A stretch of 64,000 nt of DNA, taken from assembly GCF_900105135.1 (NCBI RefSeq), contig NZ_LT629741.1:620001-684000 (forward strand), in the 5' to 3' direction. This stretch comes from Gramella sp. MAR_2010_147 (lineage in GTDB: Bacteria; Bacteroidota; Bacteroidia; Flavobacteriales; Flavobacteriaceae). Position 1 is the first letter of the stretch; every line of letters starts with the position of its first letter. Below, piece after piece: positions 1 through 9,010 of the stretch. Under the pieces are notes generated by a model. The model was given only the letters and a program-made list of their open reading frames with translations, ran no database searches and was not told the origin of the DNA. A program made the translations under genes and the position numbers.

Positions 1-948
1 ACCTTTTTTATAAGCGGCCATTAGGCCGGGAACACCTAGCGCAGAGTCTGGCTTAAACTCTAATGGATCTAAAAATTGATCATCTATACGTCTGTAAATA
101 ACATCTACCTTTTGGGGCCCGTTGATGGTTTTCATATAGACGAAATCATTTTTAATAAAAAGATCACCTCCTTCAACCAACTCAACTCCCATGGCTTTCG
201 CGAGATAAGAATGTTCGTAATATGCTGAATTATAAATACCGGGAGTAATTACCACGCAATTAGGCACATCAACACCCTGTGGCTTCACACTTTCCAGAAT
301 TTCCAGCAGATTTTCAGCATAATTGGTCACCGAGTACGCCTGGTAATGATTAAAAACACCAAAAAGTGCTCTTTTTAAGGCTGTTCTATTGCATACCACA
401 TAACTTACTCCAGATGGGCATCGAATGTTATCTTCCAGCACATAATACTTACCGTCAGAATGCTTGATGAGATCGGTTCCGGAAATATGGTTGTAGATGC
501 CTCCAGGGGGATTAAATCCGTTCATTTGATCCAGATAGTTCACCGAAGAACTAATAAGATCTAAAGGTACGATTCCCTCTTTAATAATATTTTTATCGTG
601 ATAGAGGTCGCGTAAAAATTCGTTTAAAGCTTTACTTCTCTGGAGTACACCTTTTTCAATCAGTTCCCATTCTTCTGAATCAATAATTCGCGGGAATAGA
701 TCGAAAGGAAAAATTTTCTCTTTGATTTCATGATCTCCATAAACTTGAAACGTAATTCCCTGATTGAAAAAAGAGGCTTTGGCTTTATTATTTAATCTGC
801 CAAAATCCCGAGCAGAATGTTCACTATAAAGATCGAATAAGGTTTTATAGGTTTCCCTTACGTTATCATTTTCATCAAAGATTTCGTCATAAAGTTTAGG
901 GTCACGGTTATAAGATCTAAAAGTGGGATTTTCACTGGAGTTTTTCAT
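1..948 (-). CDS. Circularly permuted ATP-grasp type 2 protein (COG2308-like), partial
   Basis: The first 316 codons are inside the window; the 3' end lies beyond the left edge. The start is the ATG at 948, giving MKNSSENPTF. The translation carries the hallmarks of the circularly permuted ATP-grasp family (DUF404/DUF407): FNQGITFQVYGD, the loop GFNPPGGIYNHISGTDL, and YYVLEDNIRCPSGVSYV followed by CNR, then ITPGIYNSAYYEHSYLA. ATP-grasp enzymes of this kind are thought to make amide or peptide bonds. In many bacteria the gene sits with an alpha-E domain protein and a transglutaminase-like protease, so those are expected just left of the window. The substrate is unknown. It is divergent from the threonine aldolase gene, with 195 bp between them. 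Confidence 0.88.
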   Translation of the reverse strand, partial: MKNSSENPTFRSYNRDPKLYDEIFDENDNVRETYKTLFDLYSEHSARDFGRLNNKAKASFFNQGITFQVYGDHEIKEKIFPFDLFPRIIDSEEWELIEKGVLQRSKALNEFLRDLYHDKNIIKEGIVPLDLISSSVNYLDQMNGFNPPGGIYNHISGTDLIKHSDGKYYVLEDNIRCPSGVSYVVCNRTALKRALFGVFNHYQAYSVTNYAENLLEILESVKPQGVDVPNCVVITPGIYNSAYYEHSYLAKAMGVELVEGGDLFIKNDFVYMKTINGPQKVDVIYRRIDDQFLDPLEFKPDSALGVPGLMAAYKKG

Positions 949-1143
949 GAATATGATTTGTATTAAAATACAAATTAATCCACTGGAATTCATTCATTTA
1001 AACAAAACATTGTGAATTATATTGAATTCTAAATATGTCCTTAGTGATTTTTTTACTCGTAAATACTGAGAAATATTATTGAATCTGGAATAGAGAAAAG
1101 AATCTTTAAGTTTTTACCTTAGCGTTCAGTAAATTTTTTTAGA

Positions 1144-2172
1144 ATGAAAGAGATAGATCTTAGAAGTGATACGGTTACCAGGCCAACTAAAGGAATGTTG
1201 CAGGCTATCATGTCTGCGGAAGTTGGTGATGATGTATATAAAGAGGATCCAACGATTAATAAGCTGGAGAAGAAACTTGCAGAAATGTTCGGGAAAGACG
1301 AAGCCTTGTTTTTTCCAACAGGAAGTATGGCAAACCAGGCGGCTATAAAACTTCATACACAGCCGGGAGAACAGTTGATTTGTGATAAATGGGCCCATGT
1401 TTACAATTATGAAGGCGGGGGAGTTTCTTTTAATAGCGGTGTTTCCTGTAAACTGGTAGATGGAGACCGGGGAATGATCACTGCTGAACAGGTGGAAGAA
1501 AACATTAATCCTCCAGACTTTTATCATAGTCCGTTAACAACTTTAGTTTGTCTTGAAAACACGACCAATAAAGGAGGAGGTGCCTGTTATGATCTTGAAG
1601 AAGTTAAGAAGATAAGACAGGTTTGCAACCAAAATGAACTTGGATTTCATCTGGATGGTGCAAGACTTTTTAATGCGCTGGTTAAGACGGGCGAGAGTCC
1701 AAAGGATTATGGTAAGCTTTTCGATACCATATCAGTTTGTCTGTCCAAGGGGCTGGGCACACCAATGGGATCTGTATTAATTGGTGATAGCCGACTTATG
1801 AAAAATGCAATTAGAGTAAGAAAAGTTCTGGGTGGCGGAATGCGCCAGGTAGGATTTATGGCTGCAGCCGGTATTTATGCGCTGGATAATCACCTGGAAA
1901 AACTTAAGAAGGATAATGAAAGAGCATTGGAAATTTCAAATTTTCTAAAAAATCAGGCGTATGTTAAAAGAGTAGAGCCTACAGAGACCAATATAGTTAT
2001 CTTTTATTTGAACGATGCTGATAAAGAACCAGAATTTATGGATCAGCTGTCAGAAAATAATATAAGAATAAGCAATATGGGGCAGGGTAAATTAAGGATT
2101 GTGACGCATCTGGACTATTCTGAAGAGATGCATCAATATTTCCTGAAAACACTTCAGAATATAGACCTGTAA
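1144..2172 (+). CDS. ltaE: Low-specificity L-threonine aldolase
   Basis: This is a PLP fold-type I enzyme of 342 residues that cleaves L-threonine or L-allo-threonine to glycine and acetaldehyde. The N-terminus has the family signature DLRSDTVTRPT. The segment FFPTGSMANQAA binds the PLP phosphate, FHLDGARLFNA carries the Asp that contacts the pyridine nitrogen, and SVCLSKGLGTPMGS carries the Schiff-base lysine, Lys202. Length is normal. The box TACCTTAG at 1115-1122 is one base off the Bacteroidota -7 consensus and lies 21 bp before the ATG, so it may be the promoter. Confidence 0.93.
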   Translation: MKEIDLRSDTVTRPTKGMLQAIMSAEVGDDVYKEDPTINKLEKKLAEMFGKDEALFFPTGSMANQAAIKLHTQPGEQLICDKWAHVYNYEGGGVSFNSGVSCKLVDGDRGMITAEQVEENINPPDFYHSPLTTLVCLENTTNKGGGACYDLEEVKKIRQVCNQNELGFHLDGARLFNALVKTGESPKDYGKLFDTISVCLSKGLGTPMGSVLIGDSRLMKNAIRVRKVLGGGMRQVGFMAAAGIYALDNHLEKLKKDNERALEISNFLKNQAYVKRVEPTETNIVIFYLNDADKEPEFMDQLSENNIRISNMGQGKLRIVTHLDYSEEMHQYFLKTLQNIDL

Positions 2173-2254
2173 TTAAAAAAAGCTTAACTAAATATTGGCA
2201 GGTCTTTAATACGGGTTGGGTTTAAATTCATTTAATTTTCAGAAAAACTGAATT

Positions 2255-2770
2255 ATGAAGAATTTAAAACCGAGACAGGAAGTTCCAGAATTAATTGTAA
2301 AAACCACAAAAGGTTTGAAATGGAATCTTCGCGATAACGAACCTAAGAATTTTACCATGCTGATTTTTTATCGCGGAATTCATTGCCCCGTATGTAAAAA
2401 ATATCTGGAAGAATTAAACACTAAGATCGAGGATTTCAAAGATAAAGGAGTTAATGTTATTTGTGTGAGTTCCAACAAAGAAGAGCTTGCTCAAAAAACA
2501 GTAGAAGAGTGGGATATTCAAAATCTAAATATTGGTTATGATTTTAGTATTGAAGATGGTAGGAAATGGGATCTATTCGTTTCTGAAGGTATAAAGGATG
2601 CTGAACCGGATGTGTTCTTAGAACCAGCCTTGTTTCTCATAAGGCCTGATAATACCTTATATTCCTCGAGTATACAGTCTATGCCGTTTGCCAGACCCAA
2701 GTTTGATGAATTGCTTAAGTCGATCTCTTTTGTATTAAAAGAGGATTATCCCGCAAGGGGAGAAGCTTAA
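2255..2770 (+). CDS. Peroxiredoxin-like (AhpC/TSA family) protein
   Basis: This 171-residue thioredoxin-fold protein belongs to the AhpC/TSA peroxiredoxin superfamily. The motif FYRGIHCPVCKKYLEEL places a CxxC pair where classical peroxiredoxins have their TxxC peroxidatic site, as in the COG1225-like peroxiredoxin-like group. A later segment with EPALFLIRPDNTLY fits the resolving half of the fold. There is no signal peptide, so it is cytoplasmic. It lies 82 bp behind the aldolase gene and ends at a strong hairpin shared with the convergent ybaB. The reductant and substrate cannot be told from sequence. Confidence 0.85.
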   Translation: MKNLKPRQEVPELIVKTTKGLKWNLRDNEPKNFTMLIFYRGIHCPVCKKYLEELNTKIEDFKDKGVNVICVSSNKEELAQKTVEEWDIQNLNIGYDFSIEDGRKWDLFVSEGIKDAEPDVFLEPALFLIRPDNTLYSSSIQSMPFARPKFDELLKSISFVLKEDYPARGEA

Positions 2771-2797
2771 AGTTAAACTTTAAGCTCTAAATATAAA

Positions 2798-2833
2798 AAA
2801 GCCCGGAATCATTTTTCCGGGCTTTGTTTTTTT
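2798..2833. terminator. Bidirectional intrinsic terminator between convergent genes
   Basis: An 11-bp perfect stem (AAAGCCCGGAA with TTCCGGGCTTT) closes a 6-nt loop and is followed by T runs on both strands. It would end both the peroxiredoxin-like transcript and the ybaB transcript. Confidence 0.92.
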
Positions 2834-2843
2834 CTAAAAAAAA

Positions 2844-3170
2844 TTATTTCATCATATCTGAGATACCAGGAATATCTGGCATTCCATCTTTAGCGGCAGC
2901 GCCAACTTCAGCTTCATTAATACCCGTAGCTTTTTCAATAGCCTTATTCATGGTTAAAACCAGGTAATCTTCCAGCTGTTCTTTATCTTCAAGTAATTGA
3001 TCATCTATAGAGATATTTTTTATTTCCCTATTCGCTGTGATGGTTACTTTTAATAATCGGTCATTGGATTGTTCATCTATAAGAACCGTGTCCATTCTCT
3101 TTTTTGTAGCTTCTACTTTTTCCTGGGCTTCCTTCAATTTATTCATCATGCCCATCATATCTCCAAACAT
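2844..3170 (-). CDS. YbaB/EbfC family nucleoid-associated protein
   Basis: At 108 residues this matches the small DNA-binding YbaB/EbfC family. It opens with the typical Met/Lys-rich helix ([16 protein letters not shown]), continues with the strand region [18 protein letters not shown], and ends with a Gly-rich [10 protein letters not shown] tail. The family forms dimers that coat or bend DNA; in many genomes it sits beside dnaX and recR, but not here. A -7 box TAAATTTG lies on the minus strand at 3199-3206, 28 bp before the start. It is divergent from the S9 peptidase gene, whose first codon is 63 bp away. Confidence 0.93.
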   Translation of the reverse strand: MFGDMMGMMNKLKEAQEKVEATKKRMDTVLIDEQSNDRLLKVTITANREIKNISIDDQLLEDKEQLEDYLVLTMNKAIEKATGINEAEVGAAAKDGMPDIPGISDMMK

Positions 3171-3198
3171 ATTATTTTCAATTTTAAAATTATGACTT

Positions 3199-3206
3199 CA
3201 AATTTA
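3199..3206 (-). promoter_or_regulatory. Candidate -7 box for ybaB
   Basis: On the minus strand this reads TAAATTTG, an exact match to TAnnTTTG. A TTTG at 3221-3224 is only 14 bp upstream, shorter than usual, so only the -7 element is well supported. Confidence 0.4.
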
Positions 3207-3233
3207 CTAAATTACCAGATCAAACCAGTCATT

Positions 3234-5360
3234 ATGAAAAGAGTATTCCTTATTCTATTAGGATGCGTTACATTTGCAACCGCTCAAAATAATAAGAATT
3301 TGAAAAAAGACATTCAAGCCCCGAAAGCAAAGAAAATCGCCAAAAAACTCGAGATGCATAGTGATGTGCGTCTAGATAATTATTTCTGGATGAATCAACG
3401 TGAAGATCAGGAGGTGATAGATTATCTGAAGGCCGAAAATGACTATAATGATCAGATGACTTCGCATACGAAGGAATTTCAGAAATCCTTGTTTGAAGAA
3501 ATGAAATCACGAATAAAGGAAGATGATCAATCTGTTCCTTATAAATTGAACGGTTACTGGTATATAACCCGGTTTGAAAAAGGATTTGATTATCCTGTTT
3601 ATTCCCGAAAAAGGGAAACTCAGGATGCGCCAGAGGAGATCATGTTCAATGTAAATGAAATGGCGAAAGGTTTTGATTATTATAGCCTTGGCGGCCTTAA
3701 TGTTACGCCCAATAATAAACTGGTAGCATTTGGAACAGATACGTTAAGCCGAAGAAAATACACGATCAGGATCAAGAACCTCGAAACAGGAGAGATCTAT
3801 GATGAGGAAATAAAAAATACCACGGGAGGTTCTACCTGGGCCAATGATAACAAAACACTTTATTATACCAAGAAAGACCCCCAAACTTTAAGGTCTTTCA
3901 GAATCTATAAGCATATTCTTGGTACCGATCAAAAAGAAGATCAGCTGGTGTATGAAGAAGAAGATGAGACATTTAATACCTACGTTTATAAATCGAAGTC
4001 CAGGGAATATATCATTATTGGCTCTCACAGTACTTTAACTACGGAATATCGTTTCCTGGACGCTAATAAGCCGGAGGAAGGCTTTAAAGTGTTTCAGCCC
4101 AGAGTGAGAGGATTGGAATACAGTATATCCCATTTTGACGGACATTTCTATGTGGTTACGAATAAAGATGAAGCGACCAATTTTAAGTTAATGAAAACAC
4201 CGGTAGATAATACCGGTATGGAAAACTGGGTAGATGTGATTCCGCATAGAATGGATTTTTTACTGGAAGACATAGATATTTTTAAGGAGTACCTTGTAGT
4301 TAGTGAGCGAACCAATGGTCTTAATAAAATAAGGATCATAAAATGGAACGATAACAAGGAATTTTATATTCCTTTTGATAATGAGACCTACACGGCATAT
4401 ACTTCTATAAATCCGGACTTTGAAACTGACCTGTTGAGGTATACCTATAACAGCATGTCTACACCAACTTCAGTAGTGGAGTATAACATGAAGACAGGAG
4501 ATAAGAATGTGCTGAAGGAGCAGGAAGTCCTGGGAGGGAATTTTGATAAGAATAATTATGTTTCTGAAAGACTTTGGGCAACTGCCAATGATGGAACCAG
4601 GATCCCGATTTCTTTAGTTTATAAAAAGGGCACCAAAAAAGATGGAAGTAGTCCTTTACTTCAATATGCCTATGGTTCATACGGTTCCACGATAGACCCC
4701 TATTTCTCAACTGTAAGGCTGAGTTTGCTGGATAGAGGATTTATTTACGCAATAGCCCATATACGCGGGGGTGAGTATCTTGGAAGAGAGTGGTATGAGG
4801 CCGGAAAATTGTTTAGAAAGAAGAATACGTTTACAGATTTTGTGAATGTTTCAGAATTCCTCATCAAAGAAAATTATACTTCAGCCAACCACCTTTATGC
4901 CATGGGCGGATCAGCCGGAGGGCTACTTATGGGAGCGGTTGTTAATATGGCTCCCAATTTATATAACGGAGTGATCGCCGCAGTACCATTTGTAGATGTG
5001 GTTACTACAATGCTTGATGATAGCATTCCACTAACTACAGGAGAATATGATGAATGGGGAAATCCTAATAACAAAGATTATTACGAGTACATGAAATCTT
5101 ATTCACCTTATGATAATGTAAAAGCACAGGACTACCCTAATATGTTAGTTACAACAGGCCTTCATGATTCCCAGGTACAATACTGGGAACCTGCAAAGTG
5201 GGTAGCCAAATTAAGGGAACTGAAAACCGATGATAATATTTTGCTTTTACATACTAATATGGATGCAGGGCATGGAGGTGCTTCTGGAAGATTTGAAGCT
5301 TTAAAAGAAGTAGCTGAAGAATACGCGTTCTTATTGGAATTGGAAGGCATTCACGAATAA
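3234..5360 (+). CDS. S9 family prolyl oligopeptidase, oligopeptidase B-like, exported
   Basis: This 708-residue serine peptidase has an N-terminal beta-propeller region and a C-terminal alpha/beta-hydrolase domain. The catalytic triad is visible: Ser560 in MGGSAGG, Asp645 in GLHDSQV and His680 in AGHGG. The N-terminal block LDNYFWMNQR is typical of oligopeptidase B (S9A), which cuts short peptides after basic residues. I chose the ATG at 3234 because it opens a signal peptide (MKRVFLILLGCVTFATAQ); the frame stays open upstream to 3069 but that part overlaps ybaB on the other strand and is not protein-like. Export suggests a periplasmic role in peptide use. Cleavage near Ala17-Gln18 looks more likely than lipoprotein processing at Cys11. 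Confidence 0.9.
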   Translation: MKRVFLILLGCVTFATAQNNKNLKKDIQAPKAKKIAKKLEMHSDVRLDNYFWMNQREDQEVIDYLKAENDYNDQMTSHTKEFQKSLFEEMKSRIKEDDQSVPYKLNGYWYITRFEKGFDYPVYSRKRETQDAPEEIMFNVNEMAKGFDYYSLGGLNVTPNNKLVAFGTDTLSRRKYTIRIKNLETGEIYDEEIKNTTGGSTWANDNKTLYYTKKDPQTLRSFRIYKHILGTDQKEDQLVYEEEDETFNTYVYKSKSREYIIIGSHSTLTTEYRFLDANKPEEGFKVFQPRVRGLEYSISHFDGHFYVVTNKDEATNFKLMKTPVDNTGMENWVDVIPHRMDFLLEDIDIFKEYLVVSERTNGLNKIRIIKWNDNKEFYIPFDNETYTAYTSINPDFETDLLRYTYNSMSTPTSVVEYNMKTGDKNVLKEQEVLGGNFDKNNYVSERLWATANDGTRIPISLVYKKGTKKDGSSPLLQYAYGSYGSTIDPYFSTVRLSLLDRGFIYAIAHIRGGEYLGREWYEAGKLFRKKNTFTDFVNVSEFLIKENYTSANHLYAMGGSAGGLLMGAVVNMAPNLYNGVIAAVPFVDVVTTMLDDSIPLTTGEYDEWGNPNNKDYYEYMKSYSPYDNVKAQDYPNMLVTTGLHDSQVQYWEPAKWVAKLRELKTDDNILLLHTNMDAGHGGASGRFEALKEVAEEYAFLLELEGIHE

Positions 5361-5379
5361 TTAAAAAATTTGCCTTAAA

Positions 5380-5408
5380 TTTGAACGATTTTGAGAGTAC
5401 TACTTTTA
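5380..5408 (+). promoter_or_regulatory. Candidate promoter for the cysteine-synthase-like gene
   Basis: TTTG at 5380-5383 is followed after 17 bp by TACTTTTA at 5401-5408, one mismatch from TAnnTTTG, and 28 bp before the ATG. An alternative exact -7 box, TAAATTTG, lies at 5376-5383. Confidence 0.35.
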
Positions 5409-5436
5409 AAATTATTTTATAAAAGAACTTCGATTT

Positions 5437-6477
5437 ATGAGAGAAGATTTGAAGGTATATGACAACGTATTACAGTTAGTTGGTAATACTCCGTTAATTC
5501 ACCTAAATAAGATTACCAGTACTTTTAAGGGACAATACTTTGCAAAAGTAGAAGCTTTTAATCCTGGTCACTCCTCCAAAGATAGAATAGCACTTCATAT
5601 AATAGAAGAAGCTGAGAGTAAAGGCATCTTAAAACCCGGAGATACCATTATTGAAACCACTTCTGGGAATACTGGTTTCAGTATAGCAATGGTGAGTTGT
5701 ATCAAGGGGTATGAATGTATTTTAGCGGTAAGCTCGAAATCTTCAAAAGATAAGATAGACATGCTGAAAACAATGGGAGCTAAGGTGTATGTCTGTCCGG
5801 CCAACGTTCCCGCAGACGATCCTAGATCTTATTACGAAGTTGCTAAAAGATTACATAAAGAAATAAAAGGTTCCGTTTATATCAATCAGTATTTCAATGA
5901 ATTGAATATAGACGCCCATTTTCATACTACAGGTCCTGAAATTTGGAAACAAACTGAAGGAAAAATCACACATTTACTGGCGTGTAGCGGAACAGGGGGT
6001 ACTATCTCTGGAACTGCTAGATTCTTAAAAGAAAAGAATCCCGAGATTAAAATTCTTGGAGTAGATGCATTTGGTTCAGTCTTAAAAAAATATCACGAAA
6101 CCCGTGAGTTGGATAAAGCGGAGATTTATCCCTATAGAATTGAAGGTTTGGGGAAAAATCTTATCCCGTCGGCTACAGATTTTGATGTCATAGATAAATT
6201 CACCAAGGTTTCTGATGAAGATGCAGCGCATACTGCAAGGGAAATTGCAAGAACGGAAGGTCTTTTCGTTGGTTATACCAGTGGAGCGGCAATGCAGGGC
6301 TTGAAACAATACCAGGAAGAAGGAGAATTTGATGAAAATTCGAATGTAGTTATAGTTTTTCCAGATCACGGTTCCAGATATATGAGTAAGATCTATAGCG
6401 ATGATTGGATGAATGAGCAAGGATTCTTTGATACAGAACAGGAAACTACATCACAAACTATCGAAGTAATTAAATAA
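5437..6477 (+). CDS. PLP-dependent cysteine/cysteate synthase family enzyme (fold type II)
   Basis: The 346-residue protein has the cysteine synthase/cystathionine beta-synthase catalytic fold. [10 protein letters not shown] opens the domain, the PLP lysine is Lys48 in [22 protein letters not shown] is the substrate-carboxylate loop, and [15 protein letters not shown] binds the PLP phosphate. It differs from ordinary O-acetylserine sulfhydrylase: NPGGSxKDR is altered to NPGHSSKDR and the usual NPxN stretch reads NELN. There is no C-terminal CBS regulatory domain. The next gene on the same strand is a serine-palmitoyltransferase-like enzyme. In Capnocytophaga and relatives a cysteate synthase works just before such an enzyme in capnine synthesis, so cysteate synthase (phosphoserine plus sulfite) is my preferred function, above cysteine synthase. 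A hairpin at 6500 follows, so the two genes have separate transcripts. Confidence 0.85.
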   Translation: MREDLKVYDNVLQLVGNTPLIHLNKITSTFKGQYFAKVEAFNPGHSSKDRIALHIIEEAESKGILKPGDTIIETTSGNTGFSIAMVSCIKGYECILAVSSKSSKDKIDMLKTMGAKVYVCPANVPADDPRSYYEVAKRLHKEIKGSVYINQYFNELNIDAHFHTTGPEIWKQTEGKITHLLACSGTGGTISGTARFLKEKNPEIKILGVDAFGSVLKKYHETRELDKAEIYPYRIEGLGKNLIPSATDFDVIDKFTKVSDEDAAHTAREIARTEGLFVGYTSGAAMQGLKQYQEEGEFDENSNVVIVFPDHGSRYMSKIYSDDWMNEQGFFDTEQETTSQTIEVIK

Positions 6478-6499
6478 TACTTTGTTAACACTTATTAAC

Positions 6500-6536
6500 A
6501 AAAGCATCCTATTTTTTGTAGGATGCTTTTGTTTTT
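6500..6536 (+). terminator. Intrinsic terminator
   Basis: A 12-bp perfect stem (AAAAGCATCCTA with TAGGATGCTTTT) with a 7-nt loop is followed by a T-rich tract. It ends the cysteine-synthase-like transcript before the promoter of the next gene. Confidence 0.9.
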
Positions 6537-6562
6537 ACTAGATTTCGATGTTTATAATTTAC

Positions 6563-6595
6563 TTTGTAGAATTGAGCCAAATTTCAGTATTTTTG
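6563..6595 (+). promoter_or_regulatory. Bacteroidota promoter for the alpha-oxoamine synthase gene
   Basis: TTTG (6563-6566), 21-bp spacer, then TATTTTTG (6588-6595), both exact matches to consensus. The ATG is 22 bp downstream, leaving a short leader. Confidence 0.75.
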
Positions 6596-6617
6596 CGGCT
6601 CGTCTAAAAAATGACCG

Positions 6618-7880
6618 ATGAAGGATTTATTTGATAAAATTTACAAAGACAAAGGACCACTAGGTAAATGGGCCGAGCAGGCAGAAGGATACTTCGTTTT
6701 TCCAAAACTTGAAGGACCAATTTCTAACCGAATGAAATTTCGTGGGAAAGAAGTAATTACATGGAGTATTAACGATTACCTGGGATTGGCCAATCATCCT
6801 GAAGTTCGTAAAGTAGATGCAGAAGCAGCAGCAGAATATGGCTCTGCATATCCAATGGGTGCAAGAATGATGAGCGGTCATACAGATCTTCATGAAAAGC
6901 TGCAGGATGAACTTGCTTCCTTTGTACATAAACAATCTGCTTATCTCCTTAATTTTGGATACCAGGGAATGGTTTCTACCATAGATGCTTTGGTTTCTAA
7001 ACAGGATGTAATCGTTTATGATGTAGATGCACATGCGTGTATTATTGATGGAGTAAGATTGCATCTAGGTCAGAGGTTTACCTACAAGCATAACGATTTG
7101 GAAAGTATCGAGAAGAACCTTAAAAGAGCTACCAAGATTGCAGAACAGACTGGCGGTGGTATCCTTTTAATTTCTGAAGGCGTCTTTGGAATGAGAGGTG
7201 AGCAGGGTAAACTTAAAGAAATTGTAGAGCTTAAGAAAAAATATAATTTTAGATTATTTGTAGATGATGCTCATGGTTTTGGAACGCTTGGTAAAACAGG
7301 AGCCGGAGCAGGTGAGGAACAGGGGGTTCAGGACGAGATAGATGTTTATTTTGCAACTTTTGCCAAATCACTGGCTAGCACAGGAGCTTTTATTGCAGGA
7401 GATAAAGAGATCATGGATTATCTCAAATATAATCTAAGATCTCAAATGTTTGCAAAATCACTGCAAATGCAATTGGTTGTGGGAGCTTTAAAGCGACTTG
7501 AAATGCTAAGAACCATGCCAGAGCTTAAGGAAAAGCTTTGGGAAAATGTGAATGCACTTCAAAACGGATTAAAGGATAATGGCTTTGATATTGGAACCAC
7601 ACAAAGTTGTGTAACTCCGGTATATTTAAAAGGAAGTATTCCTGAAGCAATGGCTTTGGTGAAAGATCTACGTGAGAATCATGGAGTTTTCTGTTCCATC
7701 GTTGTTTATCCGGTTATTCCAAAAGGTTTGATTCTCTTAAGAATGATCCCTACAGCTACTCACACAATTCAGGATGTTGAGGATACAGTAAAAGCATTTT
7801 CAGCGATTCGTGAAAGACTTGAAAACGGAACTTATAAAAGACTATCTGCTTCTGTTGAAGCAGCGATGTCTAATAAATAG
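6618..7880 (+). CDS. Alpha-oxoamine synthase family acyltransferase (SPT-like; probable cysteate acyltransferase)
   Basis: A 420-residue PLP enzyme of the serine palmitoyltransferase / KBL / AONS family, which condenses an amino acid with an acyl thioester and releases CO2. Visible elements are SINDYLGLANHP near the N-terminus, DAHACIIDGVRL with the PLP-stacking His, FVDDAHGFGTLGKTG with the PLP Asp, and FATFAKSLASTGAF with the Schiff-base lysine, Lys250. The N-terminal region is slightly longer than in biotin-type AONS enzymes, as in flavobacterial cysteate-fatty-acyl transferases. With the neighbouring cysteate-synthase-like gene this fits capnine (sulfonolipid) biosynthesis, whose lipids support gliding in some Flavobacteriia. 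Classical serine or glycine acyltransfer remains possible. Confidence 0.88.
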   Translation: MKDLFDKIYKDKGPLGKWAEQAEGYFVFPKLEGPISNRMKFRGKEVITWSINDYLGLANHPEVRKVDAEAAAEYGSAYPMGARMMSGHTDLHEKLQDELASFVHKQSAYLLNFGYQGMVSTIDALVSKQDVIVYDVDAHACIIDGVRLHLGQRFTYKHNDLESIEKNLKRATKIAEQTGGGILLISEGVFGMRGEQGKLKEIVELKKKYNFRLFVDDAHGFGTLGKTGAGAGEEQGVQDEIDVYFATFAKSLASTGAFIAGDKEIMDYLKYNLRSQMFAKSLQMQLVVGALKRLEMLRTMPELKEKLWENVNALQNGLKDNGFDIGTTQSCVTPVYLKGSIPEAMALVKDLRENHGVFCSIVVYPVIPKGLILLRMIPTATHTIQDVEDTVKAFSAIRERLENGTYKRLSASVEAAMSNK

Positions 7881-7900
7881 TAAAGTTAACTTATATCATA

Positions 7901-7932
7901 AAAAAAGGCCGGTTCAAAACCGGCCTTTTTTT
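7901..7932. terminator. Bidirectional intrinsic terminator
   Basis: A 14-bp perfect stem (AAAAAAGGCCGGTT with AACCGGCCTTTTTT) closes a 3-nt loop. It separates the convergent acyltransferase and outer-membrane protein genes. Confidence 0.93.
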
Positions 7933-7943
7933 ATACTCTACTA

Positions 7944-8918
7944 TTAATTAGAACCACCCCCATCATCAGTATCTCCTTCTTCAATTTTATCATCCAGTCT
8001 TTTACTTCTTTGTCTTCTTTTATTTCCTTCGTTAGATTCTTCTAAAAACTCATCTACTTTATGTAAATCCAGTCTATATGAAATTCCGGCGGCAACTTGC
8101 CACCTCGAAGGTGTTTCTTTAAAATTAACAAGACCTGAAACGTCAAATTGTAGATTTTTACCAACTAAATAAGCAGCTCCTGCCCGAGCAAGATCATCAA
8201 CATAAATATCGCCTTTAATTGCCTGGTACTCACCAAAAACCGCAAAATTCTGGGATACAGTATGGGTTACGGTAGCGATGCCTACATAACTTCTAAAGTC
8301 TTCAGTAAGCTTATCTGCTATAAGATTCAAAACCAGCACCCATCTTCCCCAATTGTTCTGAGTGATAATCGCTGCTTTTGGGCTAAATTTTCCTTCACCT
8401 TCATATAGATAAGGATTGTCACCAAAAGAAAAGTTGGCACCTGCATAGATAGAAACTGCAGGAATTAGAGTTTTCCATTTGAAACGCTGATTGGCTTTCC
8501 AGCTATATAAATTAGGTTTATCTTCTGCCAGACTAACATTAGGGTCAAATACCAGGTATTTTGCACCTATGCTATTGGTTTTAAAGTTTCGAATGGTTCC
8601 TTCACTGGTGACTCCAAGAAAATTTCTGGTGATATCTTGATTTTCAAAAGAACCTGAGATATTAAGCTCTAGTCTTTCAAAAAGAAGGCCATAACGTAAT
8701 TGATAATCTATTCCCCATATATCGGTATCAGTACCCAGGCCGGCATGATCATCATTACCAAAATAAGGGCCGGTTTCTACCTGCAAAACATTCGTACCTA
8801 CCGCAAAAGCACCCTGTGATTGTCCTGGCCTGTTTGAGTTGATAGTTTCAGTATACTGAGCATGAAGACTTGAGGTTATTACCAATAGTAATAGGCTAAA
8901 TATCGCTGATCTACGCAT
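7944..8918 (-). CDS. Outer-membrane transporter-like beta-barrel protein (MetA-pathway family)
   Basis: The ATG at 8918 gives 324 residues with a clear signal peptide (MRRSAIFSLLLLVITSSLHA, then QY). The mature start, TINSNRPGQSQGAFAVG, and the alternating hydrophobic strands resemble the outer-membrane transporter / phenol-degradation MetA-like family common in Flavobacteriia. The last 30 residues are hydrophilic and strongly charged (RRQRSKRLDD, EEGDTDDGG), unlike a barrel strand, so the tail probably faces the periplasm. The open frame continues upstream to 9068 but overlaps the opposite promoter and is not credible as protein. A -7 box TATCTTTG lies at 8940-8947, 21 bp before the start. 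The transported substrate, if any, is unknown. Confidence 0.8.
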   Translation of the reverse strand: MRRSAIFSLLLLVITSSLHAQYTETINSNRPGQSQGAFAVGTNVLQVETGPYFGNDDHAGLGTDTDIWGIDYQLRYGLLFERLELNISGSFENQDITRNFLGVTSEGTIRNFKTNSIGAKYLVFDPNVSLAEDKPNLYSWKANQRFKWKTLIPAVSIYAGANFSFGDNPYLYEGEGKFSPKAAIITQNNWGRWVLVLNLIADKLTEDFRSYVGIATVTHTVSQNFAVFGEYQAIKGDIYVDDLARAGAAYLVGKNLQFDVSGLVNFKETPSRWQVAAGISYRLDLHKVDEFLEESNEGNKRRQRSKRLDDKIEEGDTDDGGGSN

Positions 8919-8939
8919 GCTAATTCGGGTTGATTGTCT

Positions 8940-8947
8940 CAAAGATA
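8940..8947 (-). promoter_or_regulatory. -7 box of the outer-membrane protein gene
   Basis: Reads TATCTTTG on the minus strand, an exact TAnnTTTG, 21 bp before the ATG at 8918. No convincing TTTG is visible upstream. Confidence 0.5.
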
Positions 8948-9002
8948 TAAGATTTATTATAATTTTATAGCTGAAGCTTCCCTGATTGTGGCGGCTTATT
9001 TT

Positions 9003-9010
9003 TATTTTTG
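9003..9010 (+). promoter_or_regulatory. -7 box of the DUF4834 gene
   Basis: TATTTTTG is an exact match, 14 bp before the ATG at 9025. This decides the start: the upstream in-frame TTG at 8986 would lie inside the promoter. Confidence 0.5.

Noticed and set aside
3069..3233. Longer N-terminus of the S9 peptidase
   Set aside because: It overlaps ybaB on the opposite strand, and a signal peptide begins at 3234.
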